The notes beneath the pieces are model-generated. The model was given only the letters and a program-made list of their open reading frames with translations. It made no database searches and was not told the origin of the DNA. Source: Zygnema cylindricum (Eukaryota; Streptophyta; Zygnematophyceae; Zygnematales; Zygnemataceae). From it: a stretch of DNA of 25,104 nt. Position 1 is the stretch's first letter, and each line of letters opens with the position of its first letter. Both the position numbers and the translations under genes were made by a program. Positions 1-10,919 of the stretch are shown here, in pieces. The stretch is taken from positions 1-25,104 of the forward strand of contig JBBHKE010001842.1 of assembly GCA_037447655.1 (NCBI GenBank), written 5' to 3'.

Positions 1-499
1 ATCACTTAGTAGATATTCTCAGTAATGTGATTGTACAGTGGTAAATTAGTTTTAGCGTGATTAGAAGTAATTAGATCTCAGTGGTAGTTTTGTGTTTTGG
101 ACATATCTCTTAGGAACACCTGTATCGGCGATGCAGCATTATGTAATAGGACAACTAAAAGTAGATACTCACTAAGAGTATAAGAGTTAGGACTTAGAAT
201 GTTTTTTTGTATCCAGACTTCCAAGTAGTAAACTGCAGACAGTTTTTGGGAAACTTCTGAGTATTGTATCTTGAGTGTTGTCGGGTCAATTGAGCTGAAA
301 CTTTCGGAGTTGTCATTTTTTGTGCTACTCTATATTCTGATAGAGTTTTGTGAGGCTTGGATGCTTGTATAATATTTGGTGAGCACTTGAAGACTGCTGT
401 AGGATAGAATTCTTGATAGCTTTTGAGAGTGCTTCATGTCTACTTCTACTACTACTGCTGCTCTTCTGCCTGCACCGGTGGTCGTAAAACAACAAAAGG
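1..499. other. No gene recognised; left-edge repeat-like sequence
   Basis: AT-rich sequence with no exon-like open stretch I can support. Short minus-strand frames around 325-522 run into the retrotransposon remnant on the right, but they do not continue its RNase H domain. The gypsy similarity stops near 500, so a different repeat or a deletion junction begins here. A run of CTACTACTACTGCTGCT-like triplets lies at about 440-465. Confidence 0.4.
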
Positions 500-2525
500 C
501 TGCCCCATGGGCCGTTTTCCACTTGTAGGGCACGTCATTCTTAAGTAAGTTCATGAGTGGTGCAACAATTTTTGCGAAACCTTCGACGAAACAATCATAG
601 TAGGAGCATAATCCAAAAAAGCTCCGTAACTCCGTAATGTTTGTCGGCTGTGGTCACTCCTTTACAGCCCTGTTTTTGTTTAGATCCAGTGCGATCTAAT
701 CCCGGCTCACCACATGGCCCAAAAACTCAATTTTCTCCTTCAAAAAGTCACATTTACTCCTTTTTGCGTACAACTTGTTCTCCCGAAGGACTTATACGAC
801 GGTCCATAGATGCTCTATAAATTCCTTCAGCGTTTGGCTATACACCACGATGTCGTCTAGAAAGACGATTACAAACGCATCCAAATATGCCGAAAGATGG
901 AATTCATCAAATTCATAAAGGTTGTCGGTGCGTTGGTCAAACCGAACGGCATAACCTGAAATTGGAAATGACTGTACAGAGTTCTAAATGTCGTCTTTTC
1001 CACGTCTTCCTCGGCAATTCTAATTTGGTGATAACCGCTTCGCAATTCTATTTTCGAAAAATATTTAGCACCTCGTAGTCGATCCAACAATTCGTCTATC
1101 CTCGGTAGAGGGTACGCATTTTTCACAATTAACTTGTTTAGTGCTCGGTAATCCACACACATACGAAAACCTCTATCCTTTTTATTTACAAAGAGAACAG
1201 GGGCTCCGTACGGTGACTTGCTCGATTGAATTGCTCCGGCTTCGACCAACTTCGCAAGTTGCATTTGTAGTTCGTCCAATTCGGTCTAACTCATATTATA
1301 CGTCCAATTAGTCGGGGGTACCGCTCCGGAAACAAGCTCTACCTTGTGGTCCACGCGGTTTAAGCCTTCTGGGAGCTTCGGGGGAAAGACATCTACATAC
1401 TCCTCCAGAAGTTTTGTCACGACTTTCGGGGCCTCTACGGAAGTCTTTCCGGTGTCGTCACCTTCTTTTGAGTCGAAGTCGGGATCATTCTTCCTCCATT
1501 CCTGCGGAAACCCTGATTTCACCTCCTCCATAGGTTGGACGACCGCCAAGCCAATTGTCTCCCCTTTCTTAAGTGCCCTCTTTAGCTATAAGGCCGAAAG
1601 TAGGCGTCCCTCTTTCGCTCTCTTAGAAGCCGCTCCCGTTTTTACCTCAAACTGTTCTTCACCCTTCTGCACTCTCATTTTGCCACTTCTCCAATGGATC
1701 ATGGGATTCAATTTTTGTAGCCACGGCTTCCCCAAAATGACCTCATGATCTCCAAGAGGTAGTATATGAAGGGTGTCGTACCATTGGAACTTCCCAACTC
1801 CGACACATAATCTCGGAGTACAATGAGTAATGGATAGGGAACTTCCGTCGGCCAATTGCACCGACTGACGATCCTTTAGCACCACGAGAGAGAGTTTCAA
1901 CTTTTTCGCTGTCACCTTGTTGATGAAGTTTCCCGATGCGTCGGAGTCCACCATGAAGCTAGCTGCGCTCACTCTAATTCGACCTTGAAATATTAGAGGG
2001 TCTCCCCTTTCACTAGCTAACCTCATGACGTTAAGCTTGCCCCTCCTATGACCTCTCCCTTTTGGGCATTCTCGGGCCATATGATCCGGGGAACCGCACT
2101 GGAACCATAAGCCATTTTTCTTCCTCCGTTGGAGCTCCTCGGGTGACAAATCATTGGTCTTCGGCTTGGTGGTCTCTTCTTCTTCTTCCAAATGGCGGTG
2201 ATTTTGTCTTTGTCCTCATTTACCGCTCCGAGATCCAAAGGGGTCGGACCATCATCTCTTCGGCCTCCTCCGCTGTTGCTCGATCTAAAATGACAGGATC
2301 TACGAAGGGTGAAGTCCACAAAATCGGTCCGTTCCGCAAACCGAATAATTGTCGAGAGGCTAGGAGTCACAATTTCTCGCGCGAGCCATTGTTCCACATC
2401 CCTTCGGATGGATCCCTTAAGCCCCTTCACGTAACGATCCACAGCTTCATCCTCCGTCATCGTAGGTATTTGAACTTTGCACTCTAAAATCCATTGCGTG
2501 TACTCCAACACCGAGGTCCAATGTC
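500..2525 (-). pseudogene. Decayed Ty3/gypsy retrotransposon (gag - protease - RT - start of RNase H)
   Basis: Read on the minus strand, the order is gag, zinc knuckle, retropepsin, reverse transcriptase, then the start of RNase H, which is the Ty3/gypsy order. The capsid-type gag segment lies at about 2190-2525. The knuckle at 2066-2107 keeps C-X4-H-X4-C, but Trp replaces its first Cys. The protease has D-S-D instead of D-S-G at 1940-1948. RT motifs include VDYRALN and [10 protein letters not shown]. In the F-S-K-I-x-L-R-S-G-Y-H-Q-I block the catalytic Asp is Glu (1046-1048). The FLDDIVVY box follows in a shifted frame (FLDD at 852-863), and an in-frame stop lies at 792-794. The connection to RNase H reads through ITELRSFFGL and LLKNDVPYKW, then similarity ends near 500. 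I see no integrase, LTRs or primer-binding site. This is a dead fragment. The domain order is known for the family; the inactivity is inferred from the frameshifts and changed residues. Confidence 0.9.
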
Positions 2526-2845
2526 CAATGTATAAGTTCCAACATTCCAATGTCCATAGTCAACCTGTTAGTGTCCAATTTCTACAATTCAATGTCCAAT
2601 GCACAAATATCTAATGTCTAAATGTCTAATGATTTTCGAATGTCCAGTGTCCAATATCCGAAATTTAATGTCGAATCCAATCTTTACTGCCAAATTTTCA
2701 ATGTCAAATGTTAATCGTCCAATTTGCAATATCCAATATCAAATGTTTAGTTCCATTGTCCGATGTCCAATGTCCAATTTAAGATTTTCAAATGTTCACA
2801 TTTTAGAGTCTAATGTACAATGCACATCCAATAGATGTGCAATGC
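2516..2845. repeat. Degenerate tandem repeat of AATGTCC / TCCAATG units
   Basis: Short units resembling CCAATGTCCAATGT recur irregularly every 7-12 bases, for example near 2518, 2525, 2590, 2640, 2764 and 2771, with drift to CTAATGTC and CAAATGTT. The array begins where gag similarity ends, so it either interrupted or replaced the 5' part of the retrotransposon. Short open frames inside it are by-products of the repeat. Confidence 0.75.
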
Positions 2846-3052
2846 TCAGTACCTAAAAATTTGATGGCTTAGTAAATGGACCATATTGATGGATGACAAA
2901 AAGATACAAATGATGAAGTACAACAAACAATCAGACTGTTGTAAAATATTTTTATTAATTGTGAACGTAACTGTCAAGCAACTTCTAACAAAAGCATATT
3001 AACAACGTAAAACAAACTTCAATACTTATTAAAGTGCAAGCATGAGGCTTAC
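2846..3052. other. AT-rich spacer, possibly an intron of the minus-strand gene
   Basis: No coding signal on either strand. If the exon at 3053-3222 is real, this stretch begins with its GTAAGC donor (minus strand) and would be intron. No following exon is visible before the retrotransposon. Confidence 0.3.
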
Positions 3053-3222
3053 CTTTTGAATATGAAACCCATTTAGCACCAGCATGTCCTGTGCCGTATA
3101 GATGGGCTTAGAACAAAATACTTCAAAAAGCTTTCCCAATACATCTTTCAGCATTCTTGTGAACTCAGCTTTATCCTGTAGTTGCTTTCCATTTCCGTAC
3201 TTTAGGAGTGATGTATCTAAAA
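3053..3222 (-). CDS. Probable internal exon of an unrecognised gene (minus strand)
   Basis: On the minus strand a 170-bp open stretch lies between an acceptor (T-rich tract, then GGGAACAG at 3223-3230) and a strong donor (AAAG|GTAAGC, GT at 3052-3051). It encodes about 56 residues of mixed composition, starting LDTSLLKYGNGK and ending MLVLNGFHIQK. This is unlike the surrounding low-complexity sequence. It has no stop and ends in phase 0. I do not recognise the family. The region right of 3181, containing the acceptor and the first 42 exon bases, is duplicated at 3403-3624, so a second, donor-less copy of the exon start lies upstream. Neighbouring exons were not found; they may be outside the window or destroyed by insertions. 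A transposon-derived fragment is an alternative. Confidence 0.45.
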
Positions 3223-3624
3223 CTGTTCCCGGTGTCAGAGCAAAAAAGAAAAAACAATCATAAAGTTAAACAAAAAACAAAAAAAAGTAAAAAAGATTTC
3301 ACAACTCATGGCTCACAATGCAGTTTAATTTGCAGTTTTACAAATCACCATTGTTACCTTCTTGCAAAAACAAGAATTAGAACTGTAACTGTGACTGACT
3401 GCGTTGCTTTCCATTTCCGTACTTTAGGAGTGATGTATCTAAAACTGTTCTCGGTGTCAGAGAAAAAAAAGAAAAAACAATCATAAAGTTAAACAGAAAA
3501 CAAAAAAAGGTAAAAAAGATTTCACAACTCATGGCTCACAATGCAGTTTAATTTGCAGTTTTACAAATAACCATTGTTACCTTCTTGCAAAAACAAGAAT
3601 TAGAACTTTAACTGTGACTGACTG
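3181..3624. repeat. Tandem duplication, 2 x 222 bp
   Basis: 3181-3402 and 3403-3624 are near-identical direct repeats. Both start GTTGCTTTCCATTTCCGTAC and end near GTGACTGACTGC. They differ by scattered substitutions (for example TTCCCGG versus TTCTCGG, and CACCATTG versus AACCATTG) and by A-run lengths. The left copy includes the acceptor side of the exon at 3053-3222. Confidence 0.9.
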
Positions 3625-4085
3625 CACTCAGTGTACGCTGCACATGGAAATGAGACACATTGTAAAAGGACAAAAATTCTTCACAACACTCCAAAGTGCA
3701 CAGCGGAAAGCTCCAAGGATCCCCTCGTAGCAACAACAGAGTCACACAACAATCGCGGATGCAAGTTGGCTTTATTAATCGAGTGGAGATTACAAGGTTG
3801 AATGCTCGCTGCGAAGGTCTACTCAAAGAGTCCCTTTTTACTATGTTTGCCCCACTATTTAAACAAACTAGCTGCTAGTCAACCTAGTACTGTATAGATG
3901 TACACGTGGACCTTCACGGTCAACCGAGATCTATCCAAAATATCTTTCTAGAACTATATAGTTAAATCTACATTCTGCATCGTTGCTGAACTGCCACGCT
4001 GCGTTGCTATACTGCGCTACGCTACTCAACTAAGTTGCTATGCTGCACTACGCTACTCTACCCAGTTGCTATGCTGCTATGTTGC
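3625..4085. other. Intergenic or retroelement-like sequence with a GTTGCTATGCTGC minisatellite
   Basis: No convincing gene. From about 3980 to 4085 short units such as GTTGCTATGCTGC and CTACGCTACTC repeat irregularly. The 3750-3900 part looks like retroelement flank, but I could not identify an LTR pair, TG...CA ends or a primer-binding site. Confidence 0.35.
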
Positions 4086-4422
4086 GCTTGTCTAGAATCG
4101 CAGCTGCGCTGCTCTACAACCGCAACTATAGCAGCCTGGTCCCTAGCCACTAAGTACTCAACTCTGTAACCGTGTTACACACATTGTACATAAAACAAAT
4201 CCTATAAACGAAACTGAAAACTGAAACTGAATAGCTGATAACTGCACAAGGATGTGCTTGTCTAGAATCGCAGCTGCGCTGCTCTACAACCGCAACTATA
4301 GCAGCCTGGTCCTTAGCCACTAAGTACTCAACTCTGTAACCGTGTTACACACATTGTACATAAAACAAATCCTATAAACGAAACTGAAAATTGAAACTGA
4401 ATAACTGATAACTGCACAAGGA
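4086..4422. repeat. Tandem duplication, 2 x 170 bp
   Basis: GCTTGTCTAGAATCGCAGCT begins at 4086 and again at 4256. The two copies run in parallel to ACTGCACAAGGA near 4422 with only a few substitutions (for example GGTCCCTAG versus GGTCCTTAG, and AATAGCTG versus AATAACTG). No coding role is visible. Confidence 0.9.
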
Positions 4423-5238
4423 AATAGATATTGAAAGTACACTACAAAAAAAAAATAGCCGTTCAAAAATAGTAGCCGCACGAAGTTTGACGGGCGAGAA
4501 AATATTTATCAACGAACCAACAATATCTATTGCAAATCTATTGCATTTTTTATGGTACTGTACAAAAACAAAAGGTCCTTCGCAACCAAAGGGCAAAGAA
4601 CCAGGTCGCCCGCGACTGTTATTTTTTTGTCAGACGAAACATGACGAAACATGTTTTACTGGATGGCTCCAATATTACAGACGTGAGTATCGATTGTTGG
4701 ATGTTTCACTTTTTTAGATTTGCGAAGCTATTGCGCAAGTCGTCCACTGTGAAGAGACTCTCCTCGGCGAGCAGAGTTTCTTCACACAGGTCGCGTGCCA
4801 TTGGTACACGTGACAAGTAAAAAAATATCCACCACGAACAGGCGATGAGAAACAAACACGTCGTACACGCCATGTGCTTTTCGCCACGGTGTAGGTAGGT
4901 CGACCGAAATATCCTCGCACGCTCCTTACTTTCAACGTTTGCGACACGTTTTTGCCATTCCGTTTCGAAATTTTGATTTCCAATTTCAAAATTAAAATTT
5001 GGTCGCAAAATTTTTGTAAGAATCATTAACTACCTATGCTCGTACAGATATTACGCACAGATTTTCAGTTTGAATAATATTTTTAGATTTTAAGAATCTG
5101 AAAGCTAACCTACGTGGCGACAATCATGATTGAGAAACGATGTTCATTGGCACGACACAACACAATGGAACGCCATGCCAGTAAACACTACAGATCGACG
5201 TCTCCGTAAACACTGGGACTGCCTAATGGAGAAGAGGC
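4423..5238. other. Spacer with a weak plus-strand exon candidate at 4634-4682
   Basis: The one exon-like spot is 4634-4682: a T-rich tract ending GTCAG, a 49-bp segment, then GTGAGT. A further segment at 4718-4789 follows an intron that would be only 35 bp. The minus strand of the same place also reads as open protein-like sequence (about 4706-4830). Both strands cannot be trusted at once, and I recognise no family, so I do not call a gene. Confidence 0.2.
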
Positions 5239-5246
5239 CTAAGCGA

Positions 5247-5960
5247 CAGAGGTCGCAAAAGTCAAAATTTTAGATACCCGAAACCGACATGTTTTTTTTC
5301 AAAATCTGGACACCCGATACCCGACCGGGTTATGCCATGCTACCAAATTGTTAACCGTTATCTGATACGCGTTTACGAAAATAAAATTTAACCGAAACTC
5401 GATTTCTCGCAACTACCCGTACCGGCCCGTACCGTAATATGTATAGAATTAATGGTAGAACCTTGCGTTTTTTCCCACGCGCGAGCACGGTGATTGGGGC
5501 CACACCGTTCCCGCCTCGCGCTTTCTCTGCGCGACCATATGTTTAGGGTTTTTTTATTTATGTCTTGTTTTTTTTATTTAAAAAAAACACAAAACAAACC
5601 ACCTTAAACCCTTTAACCCTATTGAGATACCTGAATACGGCGTGTGGGATAGCTACGTTCCGGTGTGGGGAACATGCCCACACGGTTTCTTAACTACTGG
5701 GCCTCGTAACGAACCTAGGCTGTACATCTCCCTCATACCTTCCACCATACCAAGAGTAGAAAGTACAATAATGTTGGATAGTTTGGACAAAAAAACCTTC
5801 AATTTTTTTGGTTTTTTGCTTACCCGACCGTAACTGTTTTTTTTTTTTTTTGTGAATGACCCGCCCGAGTCCGACCGGCCCCCAAAATTTGGTACCCGAG
5901 TCCGTTCTGGCGGTCGGGTTACGGTCGGGTACGGATTCGGATACCCGATTGCGACCACTG
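5247..5960. mobile_element. Non-autonomous hAT-type transposon with 8-bp TSD
   Basis: The ends are CAGAGGTCGCAA at 5247 and TTGCGACCACTG ending at 5960, which form 12-bp terminal inverted repeats with one mismatch and match the hAT CAGxG form. They are flanked by a perfect 8-bp duplication CTAAGCGA at 5239-5246 and 5961-5968. Inside, subterminal repeats of GGGTACCCG/GATACCCGA type cluster near both ends (about 5270-5345 and 5856-5950). No transposase frame is present in the 714 bp, so it depends on an autonomous element elsewhere. Confidence 0.9.
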
Positions 5961-6106
5961 CTAAGCGATGTGCACTGACGCGGACCAGATACATCACCTT
6001 TGTGCCAATGGGGGTTCGATACGCCGATGTGGGGTTTTTATTAGGGTTTCACACTTTTAAAAATCACTATAGCACAAGATTTGCCATAGTTATTTACAGG
6101 ACAGTA

Positions 6107-6305
6107 CACCGAGAATCGTTATTAGCCTTATGTACGCTATATCGGCACCCCAAAATTTTGACATTGATACCTTAAATATAATACATTACACTATTTAAGG
6201 ACGTGGGCCATAATCTGCCACGTCTCCTGGAACTAAATTAGAATGAATGATGCTAATTTTTTCTTTAGACTAATATTTTTTATACGCTAATAACGATTCA
6301 AGGTG
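6107..6305. mobile_element. MITE, CACCG family, 199 bp, TA-flanked
   Basis: Starts CACCGAGAATCGTTATTAG and ends CTAATAACGATTCAAGGTG, the inverted complement with two internal mismatches. TA lies on both sides (6105-6106, 6306-6307). The TA target and short TIRs fit a Tc1/mariner-like (Stowaway-type) MITE; the superfamily is inferred from the TA only. Sister copies lie at 15799-15997, 16021-16227 and 16237-16436. Confidence 0.82.
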
Positions 6306-6503
6306 TACTGTTCAGCATCCTCCCAAGGCGATAAAAGGATAAGTCGACAGCTGTCAATCATATTTACTGTGTATCTATAGTTGACGGGTTTCCAATTCCA
6401 GAGTCTCTGTGGACCACTCATATTTATAATTAATTCTGTGTAGGATTTATAAGGTTTTTTAGCCCCTCTTCACGAGTCACGATGCTGACAGTGCAGTGCA
6501 GTA

Positions 6504-7040
6504 CACCGCGAATCGTTATTAGTGTCAACAACTCTAATTTGGGTTCTTAAAAATTTGATTTTTTCCCCAAATAGGATACATGATTTTAATTTTTCCTTGA
6601 CGTTAATAAAGGTACCGTACAAAATAGCGTAAAGAACGAAAGTACAGTAATATCTAAATAGTGTGGTGTACGGTATATGTCAGCTCGTACATAAATGTAC
6701 CTTTTCAAGTGAAAATTTTACAAATAATGAATTAAATCAGACGCGCACGCATAGGAAAGTGCGCTCAAAAAACGGGATTGGTCTGACACGTAAATTAGTC
6801 TGACATGTACGGAAATTTTAATTTCGCGACGGTGTACAATTTCTAATATTTTGTGCGGATACATATAATAATGTGTATAATCGTATAGAAAATTTTCCAG
6901 TTTTGCTGTTCCAAATTAGCATTAACGCCGAAATTAGAATACACCTTTTTTTAAAAAAAATTCAAATTCTTAATTAGCATCAATTACGGTATATTTACTT
7001 CCACACTATTAAACCTTAACACTAATAACGATGCGCGGTG
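6504..7040. mobile_element. Larger MITE with related termini, 537 bp, TA-flanked
   Basis: Starts CACCGCGAATCGTTATTAGT and ends ACTAATAACGATGCGCGGTG, with one mismatch between the arms. It is flanked by TA (6502-6503, 7041-7042). The termini resemble the 199-bp family, but the interior is different and AT-rich, and no transposase frame is present. A second copy is at 16638-17175. Confidence 0.82.
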
Positions 7041-7042
7041 TA

Positions 7043-8040
7043 CCATCCTGCTTGGAATCTTCGCTAACTGACAGGGTGTACATTCGGATCCTTAATTGTC
7101 GCTTCCCCGGCCGCTTTCTTGAAACGACACGTGTCTAGAAGTCATCCCTACAGTGTGCCGAGTCCTGCTTTGACCGTATTGATTGTCGGTGCTTTTATGT
7201 ACGTCAGTCCATGCATCTATACTGCCTGTACGGAATTTCTAAATGATTTTCCTCACCATGTCAGGCACCTACCTCTAAAACATTTGTCGTTTATCGTAGT
7301 AGAGACATCACATTGGCTATGAGTCGTTGACATTTGAGATACGCTGATCTGAGCCGTCCAAATTCTGAGATAGCCCTTTGTGTCCAGTTGGCGCCGACCA
7401 ATTCCATCCCCTTCGTACCGTTTCCGAATCATCACTTTTGTCCTTTCCACGTCAATGTTACATCTAGCCTCGCTGGTCGGCGCTAAAGGATTGGCCGAAT
7501 TTTCCCGTCTCCGTACAGTTTCTGCGCTACCTGACAGATTTCAGTAAATACTACCGCCGAAAGAAAACAGTCAATCATACGCAATTACGCAAACCACCTT
7601 TTTTTTACGAAATTCCCGCAAGGCTCCAAATTTTGAACGGCTCGACCAATGAGACGCCGCCATTTCAGCCGTCAGCCAATCAGCGTCAAGATCTGTGGTC
7701 CTCCGTCAACTTTCATGTCACGTTTTGTCGTTTCCTTGAGAAAACCGTCACCAATTTTCAATTCTCTAATCCTGATTTTCTTCTTCCTCCGTTTTTTGTC
7801 CTTAAAACCGTTTTTTGTCCCTTAACCGTTTTTTTCATTTTTCTGACGTTTTTACTCCTCCATGTGGGACTCTCCCTTCCCTTTTCCCTTCTTTTAAACC
7901 GTTTTTTCTCATTACGTTTAAACGATTTTTTTTCAACGTTTTTGACCTCAATGCCTATTTTTTGACTTCTTACCAAACCCTTTTTTTTCTTTTCTCCTCC
8001 ACTCTACTTAACTCTTCAACCTTTCTCTGGTTTTTTTTCT
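7043..8040. other. Rest of duplicated segment; T-rich, two CCAAT boxes, no gene seen
   Basis: No exon supported. CCAAT-type motifs occur at about 7645 (ACCAATGAG) and 7675 (GCCAATCAG), followed by a long T-rich, G-poor run to 8040. It could be upstream or intron sequence of the acetyltransferase gene, but the same bases occur in copy B, where no such gene follows. Confidence 0.3.

Positions 8041-8092
<52 letters not shown>
8041..8092. repeat. (CT)n microsatellite
   Basis: An almost pure CT run immediately followed by GAG and the first recognised acetyltransferase exon. It may double as that exon's polypyrimidine tract. It is also the right boundary of duplicated copy A. Confidence 0.95.
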
Positions 8093-9291
<1,199 letters not shown>

Positions 9292-9760
9292 TTTATTTTT
9301 TAATAATGTTATCCTTGTTAGTTATCACCTCGGCTACAAAGATAGTCAAGCTCATTATGGCGACATGCTTAATGTGTCTTGTGTAAAGTTCATTCATTTA
9401 TTTGGTACATGTTATTGCAACTTGTCATACATTCTTTAGCTGCAGCTTTTAGCAGGTGTTTTTGCTGTGGAAGCTGTGAGAACAGGAATAAAATAGCCAG
9501 TACAGGAGAAGTAGCCAGTGACATTCTTTTTACCCTAATTAGTTTTGATGCTGTGATCTATTTGTATATTTTTAGCAAGAAGTCTAAAGCAGCAATATGA
9601 AGATTAAACTTTGTTGTTATCATTGACCTTCAGCAGAAACTGTGTGAATGATATTGTCAGGTTTGGTATCATCTTTGGATTTCTGACGCTTTGATGTCTC
9701 TCACAGGCAAATAATATCTTGATGGACCTATGTTTTTCCATAAAATAACCAGGACCAGCA
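9292..9760 (+). other. Likely 3' UTR of the acetyltransferase gene
   Basis: T-rich sequence without exon signals follows the stop. A canonical AATAAA lies at 9487-9492, about 200 bases past the stop, and is the best poly(A)-signal candidate. Confidence 0.45.
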
Positions 9761-10387
9761 CACTAAGATGGGTAGGAAAGCTGCCTTGTGGAGCGGAAGT
9801 TGCTAACTGTTTTGAACGATGTATGTCTATCTCTGATTGTTTGACCCCATTGAAAATCTAAAGATCGGTTAACTGGATACAGAGTTGTTGCATAGATGTG
9901 CCGTGCGTATGTTACGCACGGTATAAAGTAACGAATACTACTTACGGTACGCATCAAACGATGTTGAATAATTAATAAAATGCGTACTATACTTGTGCAC
10001 TTGTACATTTCTCATAGTTGTTCAAGTCGCGCAATTTTTTCCTTTTTTCCGATTAAAACTTATAATTCATGACTTTCGAATATATCGGAAACTGAACGGA
10101 AAATCTATGTACAAGGTACAGCGTTCTCCGTAAATTGTACGGTTTTATACGGTAATGTACGGAATTTAACGAAAACACACGTCGCCCTTTACTGGCATTT
10201 TCTGTCCATTAAACTGAGCAGAAAATACACGGAACATGTACGTTATTTTTTTGAAAATGTACGGACATTTTCGAAAATAGACGTTTTAAATGTCACACTA
10301 TTTGCGCGCGGACAGTTTGAAAAATGTACGAACGTCTTCTTCAATTATTTTTAAAAGAAGCCGCCATGGAATGTTGAAAATCTGCCA

Positions 10388-10444
10388 GGAATCTGCCTGT
10401 CAGATAGGAATCTGACTGTCAGATAGGAATCTGACTGTCAGATA
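10388..10444. repeat. Three tandem 19-bp units
   Basis: Three copies of GGAATCTGACTGTCAGATA (first copy CTGCC instead of CTGAC) sit head to tail. Each contains the near-palindrome TCTGAC-T-GTCAGA. They end a few bases before the target duplication of the inner hAT element. Confidence 0.9.
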
Positions 10445-10449
10445 GTATC

Positions 10450-10919
10450 GGAAAGACCATAGTTCAAAAGTAGGTGACCGGACGCCCATACAATATGCCT
10501 AGTATGCAAAACATACAATATGGCCTTAAGACCCATATTGTATTGGCCGCAAAATGAAATAAAACAGTAACAGGGTTGAGATGCACATGGATCAAAAGAA
10601 AATTAAACGTCATGTCTAAATTTGAAAAAAAATCGGACAAAAAAATCTTTTTCTATGAGTTTTGAGCGACTTTTTATTTAAACCGTCAGATTTGGACGGT
10701 CTGACGGTTGTTGATGAAAGTAACAATCTAAGAAGATCACATGAAAAGCCCATAACACAACTTACGATAGGACTATCGTCAGATTCGGACGATTGGACGG
10801 TCGCTGATGAAAGTAGCGATCTAAGAAGATCACAAGGAAAACCCGTAACACAACTTACGCTAAAGGCGGCCTACAAAAGGCCTACCAAAAAACGCCTACT
10901 TTTGAACTATGGGAAAGAC
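10450..10919. mobile_element. Inner hAT-type MITE nested in the outer element, 8-bp TSD
   Basis: The element spans 10458-10911 (454 bp). It starts CATAGTTCAAAAGTAGGTG and ends CGCCTACTTTTGAACTATG, 19-bp inverted repeats with one mismatch. A perfect GGAAAGAC duplication lies at 10450-10457 and 10912-10919. The interior includes a 93-bp direct repeat. It shares CATAGTT with the outer element's ends, so the same transposase may act on both (inference). Confidence 0.9.
10684..10859 (+). repeat. 93-bp direct repeat inside the inner hAT element
   Basis: Units begin CGTCAGATTTGGACGGT (10684) and CGTCAGATTCGGACGAT (10777) and both end ACACAACTTACG. Because 93 is a multiple of three, one frame stays open through both units with mostly conservative changes, giving a small ORF from about 10662. 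I treat this as a by-product of the repeat, since it lies wholly within a MITE and overlaps its terminus. Confidence 0.8.

Larger units (their letters stand above)
6105..8092. repeat. Copy A of a 2-kb duplicated segment (copy B at 16235-18200)
   Basis: From the TA-CACCG terminus of a MITE to a CT microsatellite, this segment matches 16235-18200 nearly base for base. The alignment offset goes from 10130 at the left edge to 10138 near 8041, so copy B is 8 bases longer. I saw about four substitutions and at least ten homopolymer-length differences. The left edge coincides exactly with a MITE end in both copies, and the right edge lies in a CT run in both. It contains no supported gene. ORFs inside it (for example 7633-7965) read through T-rich sequence. 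Confidence 0.93.

Noticed and set aside
2516-4422. CRISPR-like or programmed repeat array
   Set aside because: Units are degenerate or simple tandem duplications without constant repeats and unique spacers, and the genome is eukaryotic.
3640-4422. Solo LTR
   Set aside because: No TG...CA boundaries, target duplication or matching second LTR could be found.
4706-5026. 106-codon minus-strand frame with an ARDLCEETLLAEES stretch
   Set aside because: Overlaps a competing exon-like reading on the other strand; most of it is low-quality composition and no family is recognised.
7633-7965. Frame of about 110 codons, repeated at 17767-18102
   Set aside because: Present in both duplicated copies, but homopolymer differences shift its 3' half; T-rich, hydrophobic by composition, with no domain.
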